Positions 18,452 to 27,193 of a stretch of DNA of 64,000 nucleotides are shown here, piece by piece. Where the stretch lies: contig NZ_WJFC01000015.1 of the NCBI RefSeq assembly GCF_009725235.1, forward strand, positions 1 to 64,000, read 5' to 3'. Under the pieces are notes generated by a model. That model had not been told where the DNA came from and ran no database searches. It worked only from the letters and a program-made list of their open reading frames with translations. The position numbers were made by a program, and so were the translations under genes. This DNA is from Scytonema sp. UIC 10036 (lineage in GTDB: Bacteria; Cyanobacteriota; Cyanobacteriia; Cyanobacteriales; Nostocaceae). Numbering within the stretch: the first letter of the stretch is position 1; every line of letters begins with the position of its first letter.

Positions 18452-20113
18452 TTAGGGCATAGATTTCTTGTTTCGGAATTTTTTGTTTGCCCAAATTTGT
18501 TCTTTGGTACTCTCTGTAGAGGCAGATTCTGTAGCGGATGTGGCGGGTAGCTCATTTATCAGATCTATTTTTCCATCTGTCTCAACATCACCCAAAGTCA
18601 ACTGCTTGATCTTTTCAACGTCACCTTTGTCAATCGCTGTTTTCAACTCAAGTTTTGTGTAAGCGTTATCAATTGCTTGCTCGCGAGTATGAGAACTCGT
18701 CTTAAAACAGTCTTCTAAGGCTTCGTATATTCCTACACGACGCGTTTTCATCAGAAACTGGCGTTCTGTATCCAGTAGTTTTGCCATTAGTTCTAAGTGC
18801 ATATCATCACCGTCACAAACTTCCTTTAGTACTGCCCATTCATCGATACCAAGCAACTTATAGTCATTATCAGGACGCGGATCTGAGAAAGGTTCACCTG
18901 TAGCTTCCTTATAAATGCGCGGTAAACTATCATCAAACTCGTGTTTTTCTTCCAACCAAATACGTCGAATCTCACTCAATTCTGCTGCAGAAATTAAGGT
19001 GATATCACGCATATTTTCTGGAGATGTGCGGCGAACTTGTGTTTGTGCTTCTAAAACCTTTCTCAACCAATATTCCCGCCAATATTTAGTATAGGGACCG
19101 GGTATTGGCTCTACTGCTATTTTGCCATTTACATTGCGCTCAAATAGTTGAACATTTCCCCATATACGTCGGAAATCTCTTCTGTCTCGATCGTCTTTTA
19201 AGTCTAATTCATTTCGTATATCTAACAGAGGCTGCATCCATTCTTTTTCTTCATCATTTTGGATCATTGCCTCCATCGACTTATCCTGATTAACCATAGT
19301 ACAAACCCAGCAGCCAAATCTAGAATCGCCACAACTTGGAGTCGATGTATCAACAACTAAGGGGCATTCATTGTCTGCTGTTGCACCTCGGTACATATTG
19401 AATAAGTCTTTATTGCTTTGTCCCCAAGGATTGTCCCACTGATTTAAGTAGATCCAGACATCATTATTACTCCAGTCTTCAATGGGAGTGTAAATCAGAG
19501 AATTAGGTAGACTCGCATTTGGACTGAGGCGATCGCGAACCCTGCCCATTTGATGCTTTTGCATTGTTGCAGCACGTTTGAAGCTTTCTGCCTTACGAGT
19601 ACCTAGGACAAGAATTGTTTCACCACTTGCTCTAACCATCTCACGAATAAACTGGTTAGCGGGATTAATTTTCAAGCGTTGAGTACACCAACGAAACTGA
19701 ATGCGTGGTGCTGGGTAACCTTTACCAATCAAGTTAACCCAAAATCTATCTTGAACTACTGGTTCAAGCAGATGCGGTTCAATTGGTATCTCCTGTTCTT
19801 TAGCCGCCAACTTGAGATTTTGGATTGATTTGCGAACCCAAGCGGAAACTACAGGGTTTTCTACCAGAGTATCAGTTGTAATCACATGGATTGTTTTAGT
19901 TCGTTTTTCTTGAGGAAGAGTGGCGATCGCATTCCAGATGAGTTGCAATACGGCGCTAGAATCTTTGCCCCAAGAGACTCCTATAATCCAGGGTATTCCA
20001 TCTAAGCAGTATAGTTCTTGGATTTCAGTGGTAAGAGCTTGGATGTCATCCACTAACTCTGCCACAGTACGGGCTGGCTTATTTTTATTTTCAGACTGTG
20101 GTGCTGTAGCCAT
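18452..20113 (-). CDS. dndC: DNA phosphorothioation protein DndC (PAPS-reductase-like)
   Basis: 553 residues. PP-loop ATP pyrophosphatase motif SWGKDSSAVLQL (about 47-58), as in PAPS reductases, and four clustered cysteines that can bind an Fe-S cluster: FRWCTQ, then NECP, PSCGDSRFGC and WVCTM. DndC activates the target DNA site and passes sulfur from a cysteine desulfurase. No dndA/iscS desulfurase gene lies in the window, so that partner must be encoded elsewhere. First gene of the minus-strand dnd operon, reading away from dndB across a 158-bp intergenic region. Confidence 0.94.
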   Translation of the reverse strand: MATAPQSENKNKPARTVAELVDDIQALTTEIQELYCLDGIPWIIGVSWGKDSSAVLQLIWNAIATLPQEKRTKTIHVITTDTLVENPVVSAWVRKSIQNLKLAAKEQEIPIEPHLLEPVVQDRFWVNLIGKGYPAPRIQFRWCTQRLKINPANQFIREMVRASGETILVLGTRKAESFKRAATMQKHQMGRVRDRLSPNASLPNSLIYTPIEDWSNNDVWIYLNQWDNPWGQSNKDLFNMYRGATADNECPLVVDTSTPSCGDSRFGCWVCTMVNQDKSMEAMIQNDEEKEWMQPLLDIRNELDLKDDRDRRDFRRIWGNVQLFERNVNGKIAVEPIPGPYTKYWREYWLRKVLEAQTQVRRTSPENMRDITLISAAELSEIRRIWLEEKHEFDDSLPRIYKEATGEPFSDPRPDNDYKLLGIDEWAVLKEVCDGDDMHLELMAKLLDTERQFLMKTRRVGIYEALEDCFKTSSHTREQAIDNAYTKLELKTAIDKGDVEKIKQLTLGDVETDGKIDLINELPATSATESASTESTKEQIWANKKFRNKKSMP

Positions 20114-20190
20114 TTCTCTCTTTCCTCTGAAAAGACAGACAGTTAGTTGCTTTCTCTAGGGAGGCTCAGAAAGCAGTCCTTGTATTGTAA

Positions 20191-20266
20191 AGCGAATGGT
20201 TTTTAAAAACTTGTGTATTTAAACTGAATTTTTAAATTGTATAGTAGAGCGAATAGTTTTTAAAAA
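20191..20266. promoter_or_regulatory. Direct-repeat operator candidate between dndC and dndB
   Basis: Two 19-bp direct repeats, AGCGAATGGTTTTTAAAAA (20191-20209) and AGCGAATAGTTTTTAAAAA (20248-20266), differ at one base and lie 57 bp apart in the divergent promoter region. A partial copy (GAATTTTTAAA) is between them. The second ends 5 bp before the dndB ATG. DndB homologues are known to repress dnd transcription in Streptomyces, so these are candidate DndB or other repressor sites. Confidence 0.55.
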
Positions 20267-20271
20267 TAGTT

Positions 20272-21870
20272 ATGAAGAAAAGTGCATCCGATGGGGCTAC
20301 TGGAAGCGCTGACGATTCTCTAGAAAGAGAAAGCCAGGATAAGAAAGCAATTTCTTTGCTGCTGGATAAATTTCTGAGTACTAAGGATTGGATTCTCGTC
20401 CAAAAAACGGAGATGGGCGGTATTGAGTCATATATAGGTTCTGTCTCCTTAGAATGGTTTGCCCAGAGGGTTTGCTTTGCCTCTGCTCTACCCCTTTTAC
20501 AGCAAAAGTACAACCACCAAACAGATAACGTGGAAATTGACGCTGAGAGTATTGACGAAATTCAACAGCGTCCCCTTGATTGGTCCCGTCAACTCCCCTT
20601 AACGCAATATTTAGCTACTCGGAAAAATCATAAATTTCCTCCTGTTCTTGTAGCGATCGCTCGCCCTTGGGTAGATGATTGTGCTTCCTTGGAATGGGGC
20701 GACAACGGACGCGCTAGAAAACCCACCACTGAGTTCATGCCATTAGATACCGATGGTAAAGTTGGTTTGCTCAACGTTTCTGAAGAGGATGTAACTATTT
20801 ATGCACTAGATGGTCAACACCGACTGATGGGAGCGCAAGGAGTAATGGAGTTGCTTAAAACTGGTAAACTCCAAAAGTACAAGAAAGATAAATCCCCTGA
20901 CGATACCTTGATGACTGTGGCTGATTTGCTTGAGCATTATCAGGTTCAGCCTGCTTATCTAGAAAGCTTGCCTAAGGAGAAAATTGGGATTGAGTTTATT
21001 TGTGCAGTGGCTGCCGGAGAAACTCGCGATCGAGCAAGGCGACGGGTGAGATCTATCTTCGTTCATGTTAACTTAATGGCTGCGCCTTTGACTAAAGGTC
21101 AGTTAGTGCAGCTCAATGAGGATGATGGTTTTGCGATCGTTGCCAGAAAAATCGCCACCACTCATCCACTTTTTGAACAGCGTCTCGATCGCAAACCACG
21201 GGTTAATTGGGATAGTGCAACAGTTGCAGCGAAATCGACAGTGTTGACAACACTTCAAGCTCTTAAAGAAATGTCTGAACGGTACTTAGGACAAAAGTAC
21301 CCTCACTGGAAACCTATAGACAAAGGTTTAATTCCTCTACGACCAACTGATGAAGAACTCGAAGAAGGAATTAGAACTTTTTATAAACTTTTCGATTATT
21401 TGGCAGTCTTGCCAAGTTACAGAATTCTGGATGATGAAGATACACCTTTATTGAGACGTTTCAGCTTTGAAAAGGATGGAGGTGAAGGAAATTTGCTTTT
21501 CCGTCCTGTTGGTCAAGTTGCCATAGTTCAAGCTCTTGGTATTTTAGTCTTTAAAAAAGAGTTTTCCTTGGAAGATATATTTAAAAAGCTTCGTCAGTTT
21601 GACCGAGAGGGGGGCTTTAGTGGTATGGAGCACCCTCAATCTATTTGGTATGGAGTTTTATACGATCCAAATAAAAAGCGGGTACAGGTTGCAGGCAAGG
21701 ATCTAGCGACCAGAATATTGATATATATTCTAGGCGGTACTCAGGATAATCTTGACCGTGCCGAACTGCGTAAAGATTTAGCTAAAGTTAGAACCATTGA
21801 AAATAAAACAATAGGTTTTGATGGCAACTTCGTTGAACCCAAGCAAGTAGGACTTCCGCCTGTTCTGTAA
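20272..21870 (+). CDS. dndB: DNA phosphorothioation regulator DndB (DGQHR domain)
   Basis: 532 residues. The signature DGQHR is present in YALDGQHRLMGAQG (about 184-197), after LPLTQYLATRKNHKFPPVLVAI. DndB is not needed for sulfur insertion but controls modification level and transcription in studied systems. It is divergent from dndC, the common arrangement. The N-terminal 20 residues are Ser/Asp-rich and poorly conserved-looking. The ATG at 20272 sits immediately after the second direct repeat; there is no strong Shine-Dalgarno, so translation may respond to operator binding. Confidence 0.92.
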   Translation: MKKSASDGATGSADDSLERESQDKKAISLLLDKFLSTKDWILVQKTEMGGIESYIGSVSLEWFAQRVCFASALPLLQQKYNHQTDNVEIDAESIDEIQQRPLDWSRQLPLTQYLATRKNHKFPPVLVAIARPWVDDCASLEWGDNGRARKPTTEFMPLDTDGKVGLLNVSEEDVTIYALDGQHRLMGAQGVMELLKTGKLQKYKKDKSPDDTLMTVADLLEHYQVQPAYLESLPKEKIGIEFICAVAAGETRDRARRRVRSIFVHVNLMAAPLTKGQLVQLNEDDGFAIVARKIATTHPLFEQRLDRKPRVNWDSATVAAKSTVLTTLQALKEMSERYLGQKYPHWKPIDKGLIPLRPTDEELEEGIRTFYKLFDYLAVLPSYRILDDEDTPLLRRFSFEKDGGEGNLLFRPVGQVAIVQALGILVFKKEFSLEDIFKKLRQFDREGGFSGMEHPQSIWYGVLYDPNKKRVQVAGKDLATRILIYILGGTQDNLDRAELRKDLAKVRTIENKTIGFDGNFVEPKQVGLPPVL

Positions 21871-21956
21871 TACTGCTTAGAATTACATCACTATGTATAG
21901 CCGTTTATATACTTTTGTGCTACGGTAGGACGAAGTGTATAAAAGGAGTTTGATTT

Positions 21957-22627
21957 GTGGTATGGCCTGTCAGTGATGATGCTGTACAACAGCTAGGTGA
22001 GAATATTTGGTTGTACGATTTAGCACAGATACGCGGAACCAATGCTATTTTAAATCGCATTCCCAGTTTGACTGGCGTCTATGCTTGGTATCGTCGCTTC
22101 CAGCTAGAACAATCTGTTGCAGAGAATCCTGAACTTTTCATGATATAGCCTTTCTCAGTCTCATGAGGTACACCCCCCTTTCATCCCCCCTTTGTAAGGG
22201 GGGACAGAGGGGGGTAATTTTTGTACCTCACCAGGTTGAAATTTACTGTAAAATTAAGGTTGCAAAAGCTGTAGAAGATAGAATATTTTCCTTACTGTGC
22301 TTGTGGTACTTCGGTTCTCGTAAAGTCGAAATTGATGGATATAACAGGCTAGAAACCCTGTCAAAGAGAAAACTGCTTCGTTTCTTTAGCGCAGATACAA
22401 ATAAAGCTCAATGGCCAGGTTGTAATGATGCTTATAGAACATTATATAGAGGTTTTGATACAAACGCTTTTTATGGGAAAGACCATGAAAAAATGAATTC
22501 TCAGCAAAAAGAAAATATGGTTCGGGATAGGTTTTCTTCCGTACTAGCAGCAGGCTTGCCTGAAGCATACAATCAATCTTCAGAAAAACAAATATCTGAA
22601 GATGAGAACGAACATGATGAAGAATAA
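21957..22627 (+). pseudogene. Interrupted gene beside dndB (possible GIY-YIG-like start)
   Basis: The first fragment (21957-22148, GTG start, 63 codons) reads WPVSDDAVQQLGENIW and ends soon after TGVYAWYRRFQ, a segment resembling the first strand of GIY-YIG nucleases. The second fragment, open in another frame (22163-22627), carries soluble sequence such as QWPGCNDAYRTLYRGFDTN and RDRFSSVLAAGLPEAYNQSSE, ending in an acidic tail. Between them lies a 67-bp MITE-like element with TGAGGTACA termini. The simplest reading is one dnd-linked gene that lost its middle and was disrupted by the element. A separate small second gene is possible. The GIY-YIG assignment is weak. Confidence 0.55.
22164..22230. 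mobile_element. 67-bp MITE-like element
   Basis: Perfect 9-bp terminal inverted repeats, TGAGGTACA and TGTACCTCA, flank C-runs and G-runs (CCCCCCTTT ... AAGGGGGG) that pair internally. It sits exactly at the break between the two gene fragments. No target-site duplication is obvious. Confidence 0.6.
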
Positions 22628-22680
22628 TTTCATAAAAAACATTTTACTTTACCTTTGTTAAATAAAGTAAAGTAGTCGAT

Positions 22681-23154
22681 TTATACGAGGAATTTAGTTA
22701 AATTAAATTCCTTGTCTTCCCCTTCTTGCTCAAATCGTTCAGAACTCAGAAGCAGCAAAATGCGCTCCAAATAATCTACCGTACCCCGAACTTCAGCTTG
22801 TAAAATCTCCAAACCCCCGTTAGCATATTCCTCAAAAATACGAAGACGTTCATTTTCAAACTTTGCCTCTTGAGAAGAGAGAATATTAATATCTTGAGTT
22901 GCAGTTACTCCCAATAACTTAATGACTAAATCATATCCTCTAGATACAAAAATTTCTTGTCCTATAGGAGCAGGTTCCCGTTTAGATATCTCCCCCAACG
23001 CCACACGCCGTTTATGCTTCGCACCCAAAGCCGCAGCAAAAGCGATCGCATCAGCGTAAGTTTGGAAAGGACCCGTTGTACTATCAGACGAAGTTAAAGC
23101 TTTTACTAACTCAGCCTTATCCTTAGCAACTCTAACTTTCCCAGTTTCCGCCAT
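22681..23154 (-). CDS. DNA phosphorothioation-associated protein 4
   Basis: 157 residues. I recognise the dnd-system-associated protein 4 family from VRVAKDKAELVKALTS, PFQTYADAIAFAAALGAKHKRR, and the C-terminal stretch of hydrophobic helices (DYLERILLLLSSERF). The family occurs almost only next to dnd genes; its biochemical role is unknown. It is on the strand opposite to dndB and follows the nuclease-like ORF at 23267-23788 after a 112-bp spacer holding a palindromic repeat. No membrane segment or catalytic motif is visible. Confidence 0.8.
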   Translation of the reverse strand: MAETGKVRVAKDKAELVKALTSSDSTTGPFQTYADAIAFAAALGAKHKRRVALGEISKREPAPIGQEIFVSRGYDLVIKLLGVTATQDINILSSQEAKFENERLRIFEEYANGGLEILQAEVRGTVDYLERILLLLSSERFEQEGEDKEFNLTKFLV

Positions 23155-23224
23155 ATTACTTATATATAAATTGTGATAATCTTAACCTACATCTAAGCAC
23201 AATGTCGAATCATCCTCTCATCCT

Positions 23225-23253
23225 CTCGTTCCCAGGCGGAGCCTGGGAACGAG
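23225..23253. repeat. 29-bp palindrome, CTCGTTCCCAGG...GAACGAG family
   Basis: Perfect inverted repeat with arms CTCGTTCCCAGGC and GCCTGGGAACGAG around GGA. Related copies are at 33734-33758, 33965-33985 and, degraded, about 16147. Confidence 0.8.
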
Positions 23254-23266
23254 GTGAGTTTCTGGA

Positions 23267-23788
23267 TTAACTTAACTTCACTTGACCAATCTTCTTCAGA
23301 ATTTGCAAAACACTATAAAGCTCTCTAGCGGAGGTAAACAAAGTAAAAACCCGCGATAAATCGTACTGAGGAGTACCCTCTTGACTCAACTTAACAAATA
23401 AAATATCGTCCCCATTCGTCACCATGCCACACACGGGCTTACTAGGGTACGGGTTAGCCATAAGATAAGCCAGCGCTTGTGGTAAAGCTGACACAACCGA
23501 CAGCGCAGTTTTTTTAGACTCTACCACCATAACCCAAAACTGATTTTGCAGCACCAAAACATCAATCCGTCCGCGCAGCACCTCTTCGCCATCATTGAGT
23601 ACCAAATCTACAGATGGTTCAGCCTTAATCATAAAAGGAGGATCGTAAAACCCCGCCACTGCCAACAAGGGTGACACCACCAACAGTAACACCGTCCCCT
23701 CTAACAAATCCCCCGCAGTACGATGATACAAATATCTACGCCGCAGTTCATCCAAAGAAGCTTTTTCTGCTTCCGTGATTTCAGGCAA
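23267..23788 (-). CDS. PD-(D/E)xK restriction-like protein, 5' truncated
   Basis: 173 residues from a TTG codon. It resembles the N-terminal nuclease domain of type I restriction R subunits, as found in short stand-alone cyanobacterial proteins. The nuclease core shows the order E...GRIDVLVL (Asp) then VVESKK (E-x-K). Family members usually carry about 35 more N-terminal residues before the conserved LPEIT segment. Here the frame runs into a TAG within CAAAATC/TCTAAAA repeats right before LPEIT, so the 5' end looks deleted. It may be a non-functional relic or be translated from the TTG. It lies downstream of the alpha/beta hydrolase gene on the same strand, 12 bp away. Confidence 0.62.
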   Translation of the reverse strand: MPEITEAEKASLDELRRRYLYHRTAGDLLEGTVLLLVVSPLLAVAGFYDPPFMIKAEPSVDLVLNDGEEVLRGRIDVLVLQNQFWVMVVESKKTALSVVSALPQALAYLMANPYPSKPVCGMVTNGDDILFVKLSQEGTPQYDLSRVFTLFTSARELYSVLQILKKIGQVKLS

Positions 23789-23800
23789 TCCCTCATAAAT

Positions 23801-24736
23801 CTAAAATCCAAAATCCAAAATCGTATGGCTTTCCAACTGCAAAAACTCACGCACTCGTGACAAGTAATTAGGCGCATCTTCCAACATGGGAAAATGCGCC
23901 GTATCTCGAATAACTGTAAATTCAATATTCTCATTCAATGCTGCTGCTTGACGCCCCATCTCAGCAGGAATAATTTTGTCATACTCCCCAGCAATTAAGA
24001 GTGTAGGCACTGTTATGCCCGCAAACGCCTGTGGCATTGACTCGGCTGCTGCTTTACTGACTGCTGTAAATATAGTCCCTAAAGCAGCATCATAATCAGC
24101 TAGGAGAAAATCTTCCAAAAAAGCTTTGCGTTCTGCAGGCGAGATAGGACGACGCAAAAACCGCGCCATAAACATTCGGTCAATAAACGGTATATTCGCC
24201 AACCACTTAGGGCGGAATTTCACAACATAGCCACCAAATTTATGAAAGGCTGCAAAGGCTTTTTCGTCGTACTCAAAAACTCCAGCGCAAGTCAAAATTG
24301 CTCTTTCCACTCTTTGCGGGTAAAGATTCAGAAACAAAGTCACAATTGACGTTCCCGTAGAATGAGCAGTGATATACACTCGTTGAAGTTGCAAGGCATC
24401 TAACAAAGCTGCCAAATCTTCAGCATATTCCTCAAGCTCATAAGTTAACTCCTGAATAGCTTGAGATTCAGCTTCGGGCGATCGCGATTCAAAAGATTCC
24501 GCAACAAATTCACTTGCTTGAGCTATAGTTGGCTTCCCATAAGAACGTCCAAAGCCACGCATATCATAGAGCAAGCAATCAAATTGTTCTGACAAAATCC
24601 GTGCCGTACTCTCCCAGTAACGACCAGAACCAGCCCAACCGTGGACAAAAACCATCACGGGTTTCTCTCGCACCTCTGATGGCTTTTTTATCCACTCGTA
24701 ATAATGCTCAACGCCACGAACATGAACGTATGACAT
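23801..24736 (-). CDS. Alpha/beta hydrolase
   Basis: 311 residues with the canonical fold: oxyanion region VFVHGWAGSGRYW (about 29-41), nucleophile elbow TAHSTGTS with Ser in A-H-S-T-G (about 120), catalytic Asp in AGEYDKIIP and His in RDTAHFPMLEDAP near the C-terminus. A cap region lies between 165 and 225. Substrate unknown; similar enzymes are esterases, haloperoxidase-like or lipid hydrolases. The last eight residues (ILDFGF) are encoded by the adjacent repeat, so the C-terminus has been extended by it. Confidence 0.83.
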   Translation of the reverse strand: MSYVHVRGVEHYYEWIKKPSEVREKPVMVFVHGWAGSGRYWESTARILSEQFDCLLYDMRGFGRSYGKPTIAQASEFVAESFESRSPEAESQAIQELTYELEEYAEDLAALLDALQLQRVYITAHSTGTSIVTLFLNLYPQRVERAILTCAGVFEYDEKAFAAFHKFGGYVVKFRPKWLANIPFIDRMFMARFLRRPISPAERKAFLEDFLLADYDAALGTIFTAVSKAAAESMPQAFAGITVPTLLIAGEYDKIIPAEMGRQAAALNENIEFTVIRDTAHFPMLEDAPNYLSRVREFLQLESHTILDFGF

Positions 24737-24738
24737 TT

Positions 24739-24938
24739 TTGAATGATGAATGATGAATTATGAATTATGAAAGGGATTTCAAGTTTTGAATTATAGGTTA
24801 ATGAATTTTGAAATGATAAAAATTTATGAATCTTGAAACTAAACTTTACTATTTAGTACTCACTATTCCTAATTTATCATTCATAATTCATCACTCACAA
24901 TCTACCATTCATAATTCATAATTCATAATTCATAATTC
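24739..24938. repeat. Inverted STRR arrays (GAATTAT / ATAATTC)
   Basis: TGAATTA-type units (24739-24771) and TTCATAA-type units (24872-24938) flank a 100-bp AT-rich spacer upstream of the hydrolase gene and downstream of clpX. They can pair into a long stem. Confidence 0.8.
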
Positions 24939-24939
24939 T

Positions 24940-26280
24940 TTAAGCCGACTCTGGTTTTGGTAGTGAAGATGGATGTACCAACAATTCAGCTGTCGATCGC
25001 TTCTCGACCATTTCTCTGGTTACCGTGCAACGAGTCACGTCTTTACGGGAGGGTAACTCGTACATCACATCCAACATCAGTTCTTCAACAATACCTCGCA
25101 GTGCCCTTGCTCCCGTTTTCCGACGGTATGCTTCCTGTGCAATTGCTCGCAGAGCGTCTTGTTTGAAATCTAGCTGAACGTTGTCCATCTTCAGCAGTTT
25201 TTGGTATTGCTTCACCAAAGCGCTGCGGGGTTGTGTCAGAATCGCCATGAGTGCTTCCTCATCTAGCGGTTCTACCACTGCTACCATTGGAATCCGCCCG
25301 ATGAATTCTGGAATCATGCCAAATTTCACTAGGTCGTCTGGTTCTAGGTGACGCAGAGTGTCAGCCGTGCGCCTGTCTTTCGTCTGACCTTCGCCCGGTT
25401 GTACAAAACCTATTGACTTTTTACCAATTCTCTGATCTACAACTTTCTCCAAACCGACGAAAGCACCGCCACAGATGAATAAGATATTGCTGGTATCGAT
25501 TTGGATGCAGTCTTGATAGGGGTGCTTGCGCCCTCCTTGGGGTGGAACATTAGCAATCGTCCCCTCTAACATTTTCAGCAAGGCTTGCTGTACACCTTCG
25601 CCAGAAACATCGCGAGTGATTGATGGGTTTTCGCTTTTACGAGCAATCTTATCGATTTCATCAATATAAATAATTCCTCGTTGTGCTTCCTCAACATCTA
25701 AATCTGCCACTTGTAACAGTCGCAGCAAGATATTTTCCACATCTTCTCCCACATACCCTGCTTCTGTTAAGGTCGTAGCATCAGCCACAGCAAAGGGGAC
25801 ATCAAGAATCTTGGCTAGAGTTTGTGCCAATAGAGTCTTTCCACACCCAGTAGGACCAATGAGCAGAATATTAGACTTTTGTAGTTCTACAGAATCATCC
25901 AATACTTTGCCACTGCCTTTCGCCTGAACTATGGACAGCCGCTTATAGTGATTGTATACGGCGACTGAGAGCACTTTTTTGGCTTCCTCTTGACCAATCA
26001 CGTGTTCGTCGAGGTACTTCTTAATCTCTCGCGGCTTCGGTATTTGATTGAACGACACATTAGAAGAGCGACGAGCACGTTTTTGAGGTGGTTCTGACCT
26101 GGGTGCTGGTTGAGACGACGCTGCCCCATTCGTGTCTAGTAACTCTTCATCCAGGATTTCATTACACAGGTCAACGCATTCATCGCAAATGTAGACTCCC
26201 GGTCCTGCGATTAGCTTGCGAACCTGCTCCTGAGACTTACCACAAAATGAACACTTTAAATGGGAGTCGTACTTAGACAT
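24940..26280 (-). CDS. clpX: ATP-dependent Clp protease ATP-binding subunit ClpX
   Basis: 446 residues. N-terminal C4 zinc-binding domain (Cys10, 13, 32, 35), then an AAA+ core with Walker A GPTGCGKT, pore loop GYVG, Walker [10 protein letters not shown], sensor and arginine-finger region, and the IGF tripeptide (KSIGFVQPG) that docks on ClpP. It unfolds tagged substrates and feeds them to ClpP. It follows clpP by 9 bp in a tig-clpP-clpX operon on the minus strand. Confidence 0.97.
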   Translation of the reverse strand: MSKYDSHLKCSFCGKSQEQVRKLIAGPGVYICDECVDLCNEILDEELLDTNGAASSQPAPRSEPPQKRARRSSNVSFNQIPKPREIKKYLDEHVIGQEEAKKVLSVAVYNHYKRLSIVQAKGSGKVLDDSVELQKSNILLIGPTGCGKTLLAQTLAKILDVPFAVADATTLTEAGYVGEDVENILLRLLQVADLDVEEAQRGIIYIDEIDKIARKSENPSITRDVSGEGVQQALLKMLEGTIANVPPQGGRKHPYQDCIQIDTSNILFICGGAFVGLEKVVDQRIGKKSIGFVQPGEGQTKDRRTADTLRHLEPDDLVKFGMIPEFIGRIPMVAVVEPLDEEALMAILTQPRSALVKQYQKLLKMDNVQLDFKQDALRAIAQEAYRRKTGARALRGIVEELMLDVMYELPSRKDVTRCTVTREMVEKRSTAELLVHPSSLPKPESA

Positions 26281-26289
26281 ACCAGCCTC

Positions 26290-26988
26290 TTATTTCAGAA
26301 CGGTGACGTTTTCCCCTGCAACGGGAAGATTTTGTCGTAGAATGACTTGATCGATCAAGCCATAGTTTTTTGCCTCTTCTGCCGACATAAAAAAGTCGCG
26401 TTCAGTATCGGCTTCTACTCTTTCCAATGGTTGACCAGTATGCTGAGCCAGTAACTGATTCAACTTAGATTTATGATAAAGAATTTCTCTGGCTTGTATT
26501 TCGATGTCCACTGCTTGCCCCTGAGCACCGCCCAATGGTTGGTGAATCATAATTCGGGAGTCAGGAAGAGACATCCGCTTGCCACGAGTTCCTGCGGTTA
26601 ACAAAAATGCCCCCATGCTAGCAGCCAATCCAAAACAGATTGTTACCACATCAGGACGAATTTGCTGGATTGTATCATAAATTGCCATGCCTGCCGTAAC
26701 GGAACCACCAGGAGAATTGATGTACAGTTGAATGTCTTTTTCAGAATCTTCAGCGTCTAAAAACAACAACTGGGCAACAATCGAGTTAGAAACGACATCA
26801 TCAATGGGCGTTCCTAGAAAAATGATTCGATCGCGCAGCAGACGAGAGTATATATCAAAAGCTCGCTCTCCTACTCCGGATTGTTCTACCACCATTGGGA
26901 CAATGTTGCTAGGACTACTTAGGGAGGAGTAAAGCTTGAAGTCACTCGAACTATGAAATTGGTAGTTTCCCGACTGAGATACAAGCAT
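26290..26988 (-). CDS. clpP: ATP-dependent Clp protease proteolytic subunit ClpP
   Basis: 232 residues. Catalytic triad visible: Ser in [11 protein letters not shown], His in [10 protein letters not shown] and Asp in EADTERDFF. The N-terminus is about 30 residues longer than in E. coli ClpP, which may be a propeptide; an internal Met before [12 protein letters not shown] could be the alternative start. Cyanobacteria encode several ClpP paralogues; the one next to clpX is the expected ClpX partner. Middle gene of tig-clpP-clpX. Confidence 0.96.
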   Translation of the reverse strand: MLVSQSGNYQFHSSSDFKLYSSLSSPSNIVPMVVEQSGVGERAFDIYSRLLRDRIIFLGTPIDDVVSNSIVAQLLFLDAEDSEKDIQLYINSPGGSVTAGMAIYDTIQQIRPDVVTICFGLAASMGAFLLTAGTRGKRMSLPDSRIMIHQPLGGAQGQAVDIEIQAREILYHKSKLNQLLAQHTGQPLERVEADTERDFFMSAEEAKNYGLIDQVILRQNLPVAGENVTVLK

Positions 26989-27157
26989 ATAAGAACTTTT
27001 GATGACAAGTGTAATAGTGATTTTTGCAGCCAGGGCTGCTACGAATCAAGAATTGATTTCGCGATATAACTATGTGTTAACCATTATGCCTCATATAAAT
27101 TGCTCCGTGTGAAACAGTATCAAATCTCAGTAACCATTTACCAAAATCTTGATAAAT

Positions 27158-27193
27158 GGTCACTGGTCACTGGTCACTGGTCACTGGTCACTG
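27158..27193. repeat. STRR, unit GGTCACT
   Basis: Five heptamers that provide the last codons and stop of the trigger factor gene (the SVTSDQ end). Confidence 0.85.
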
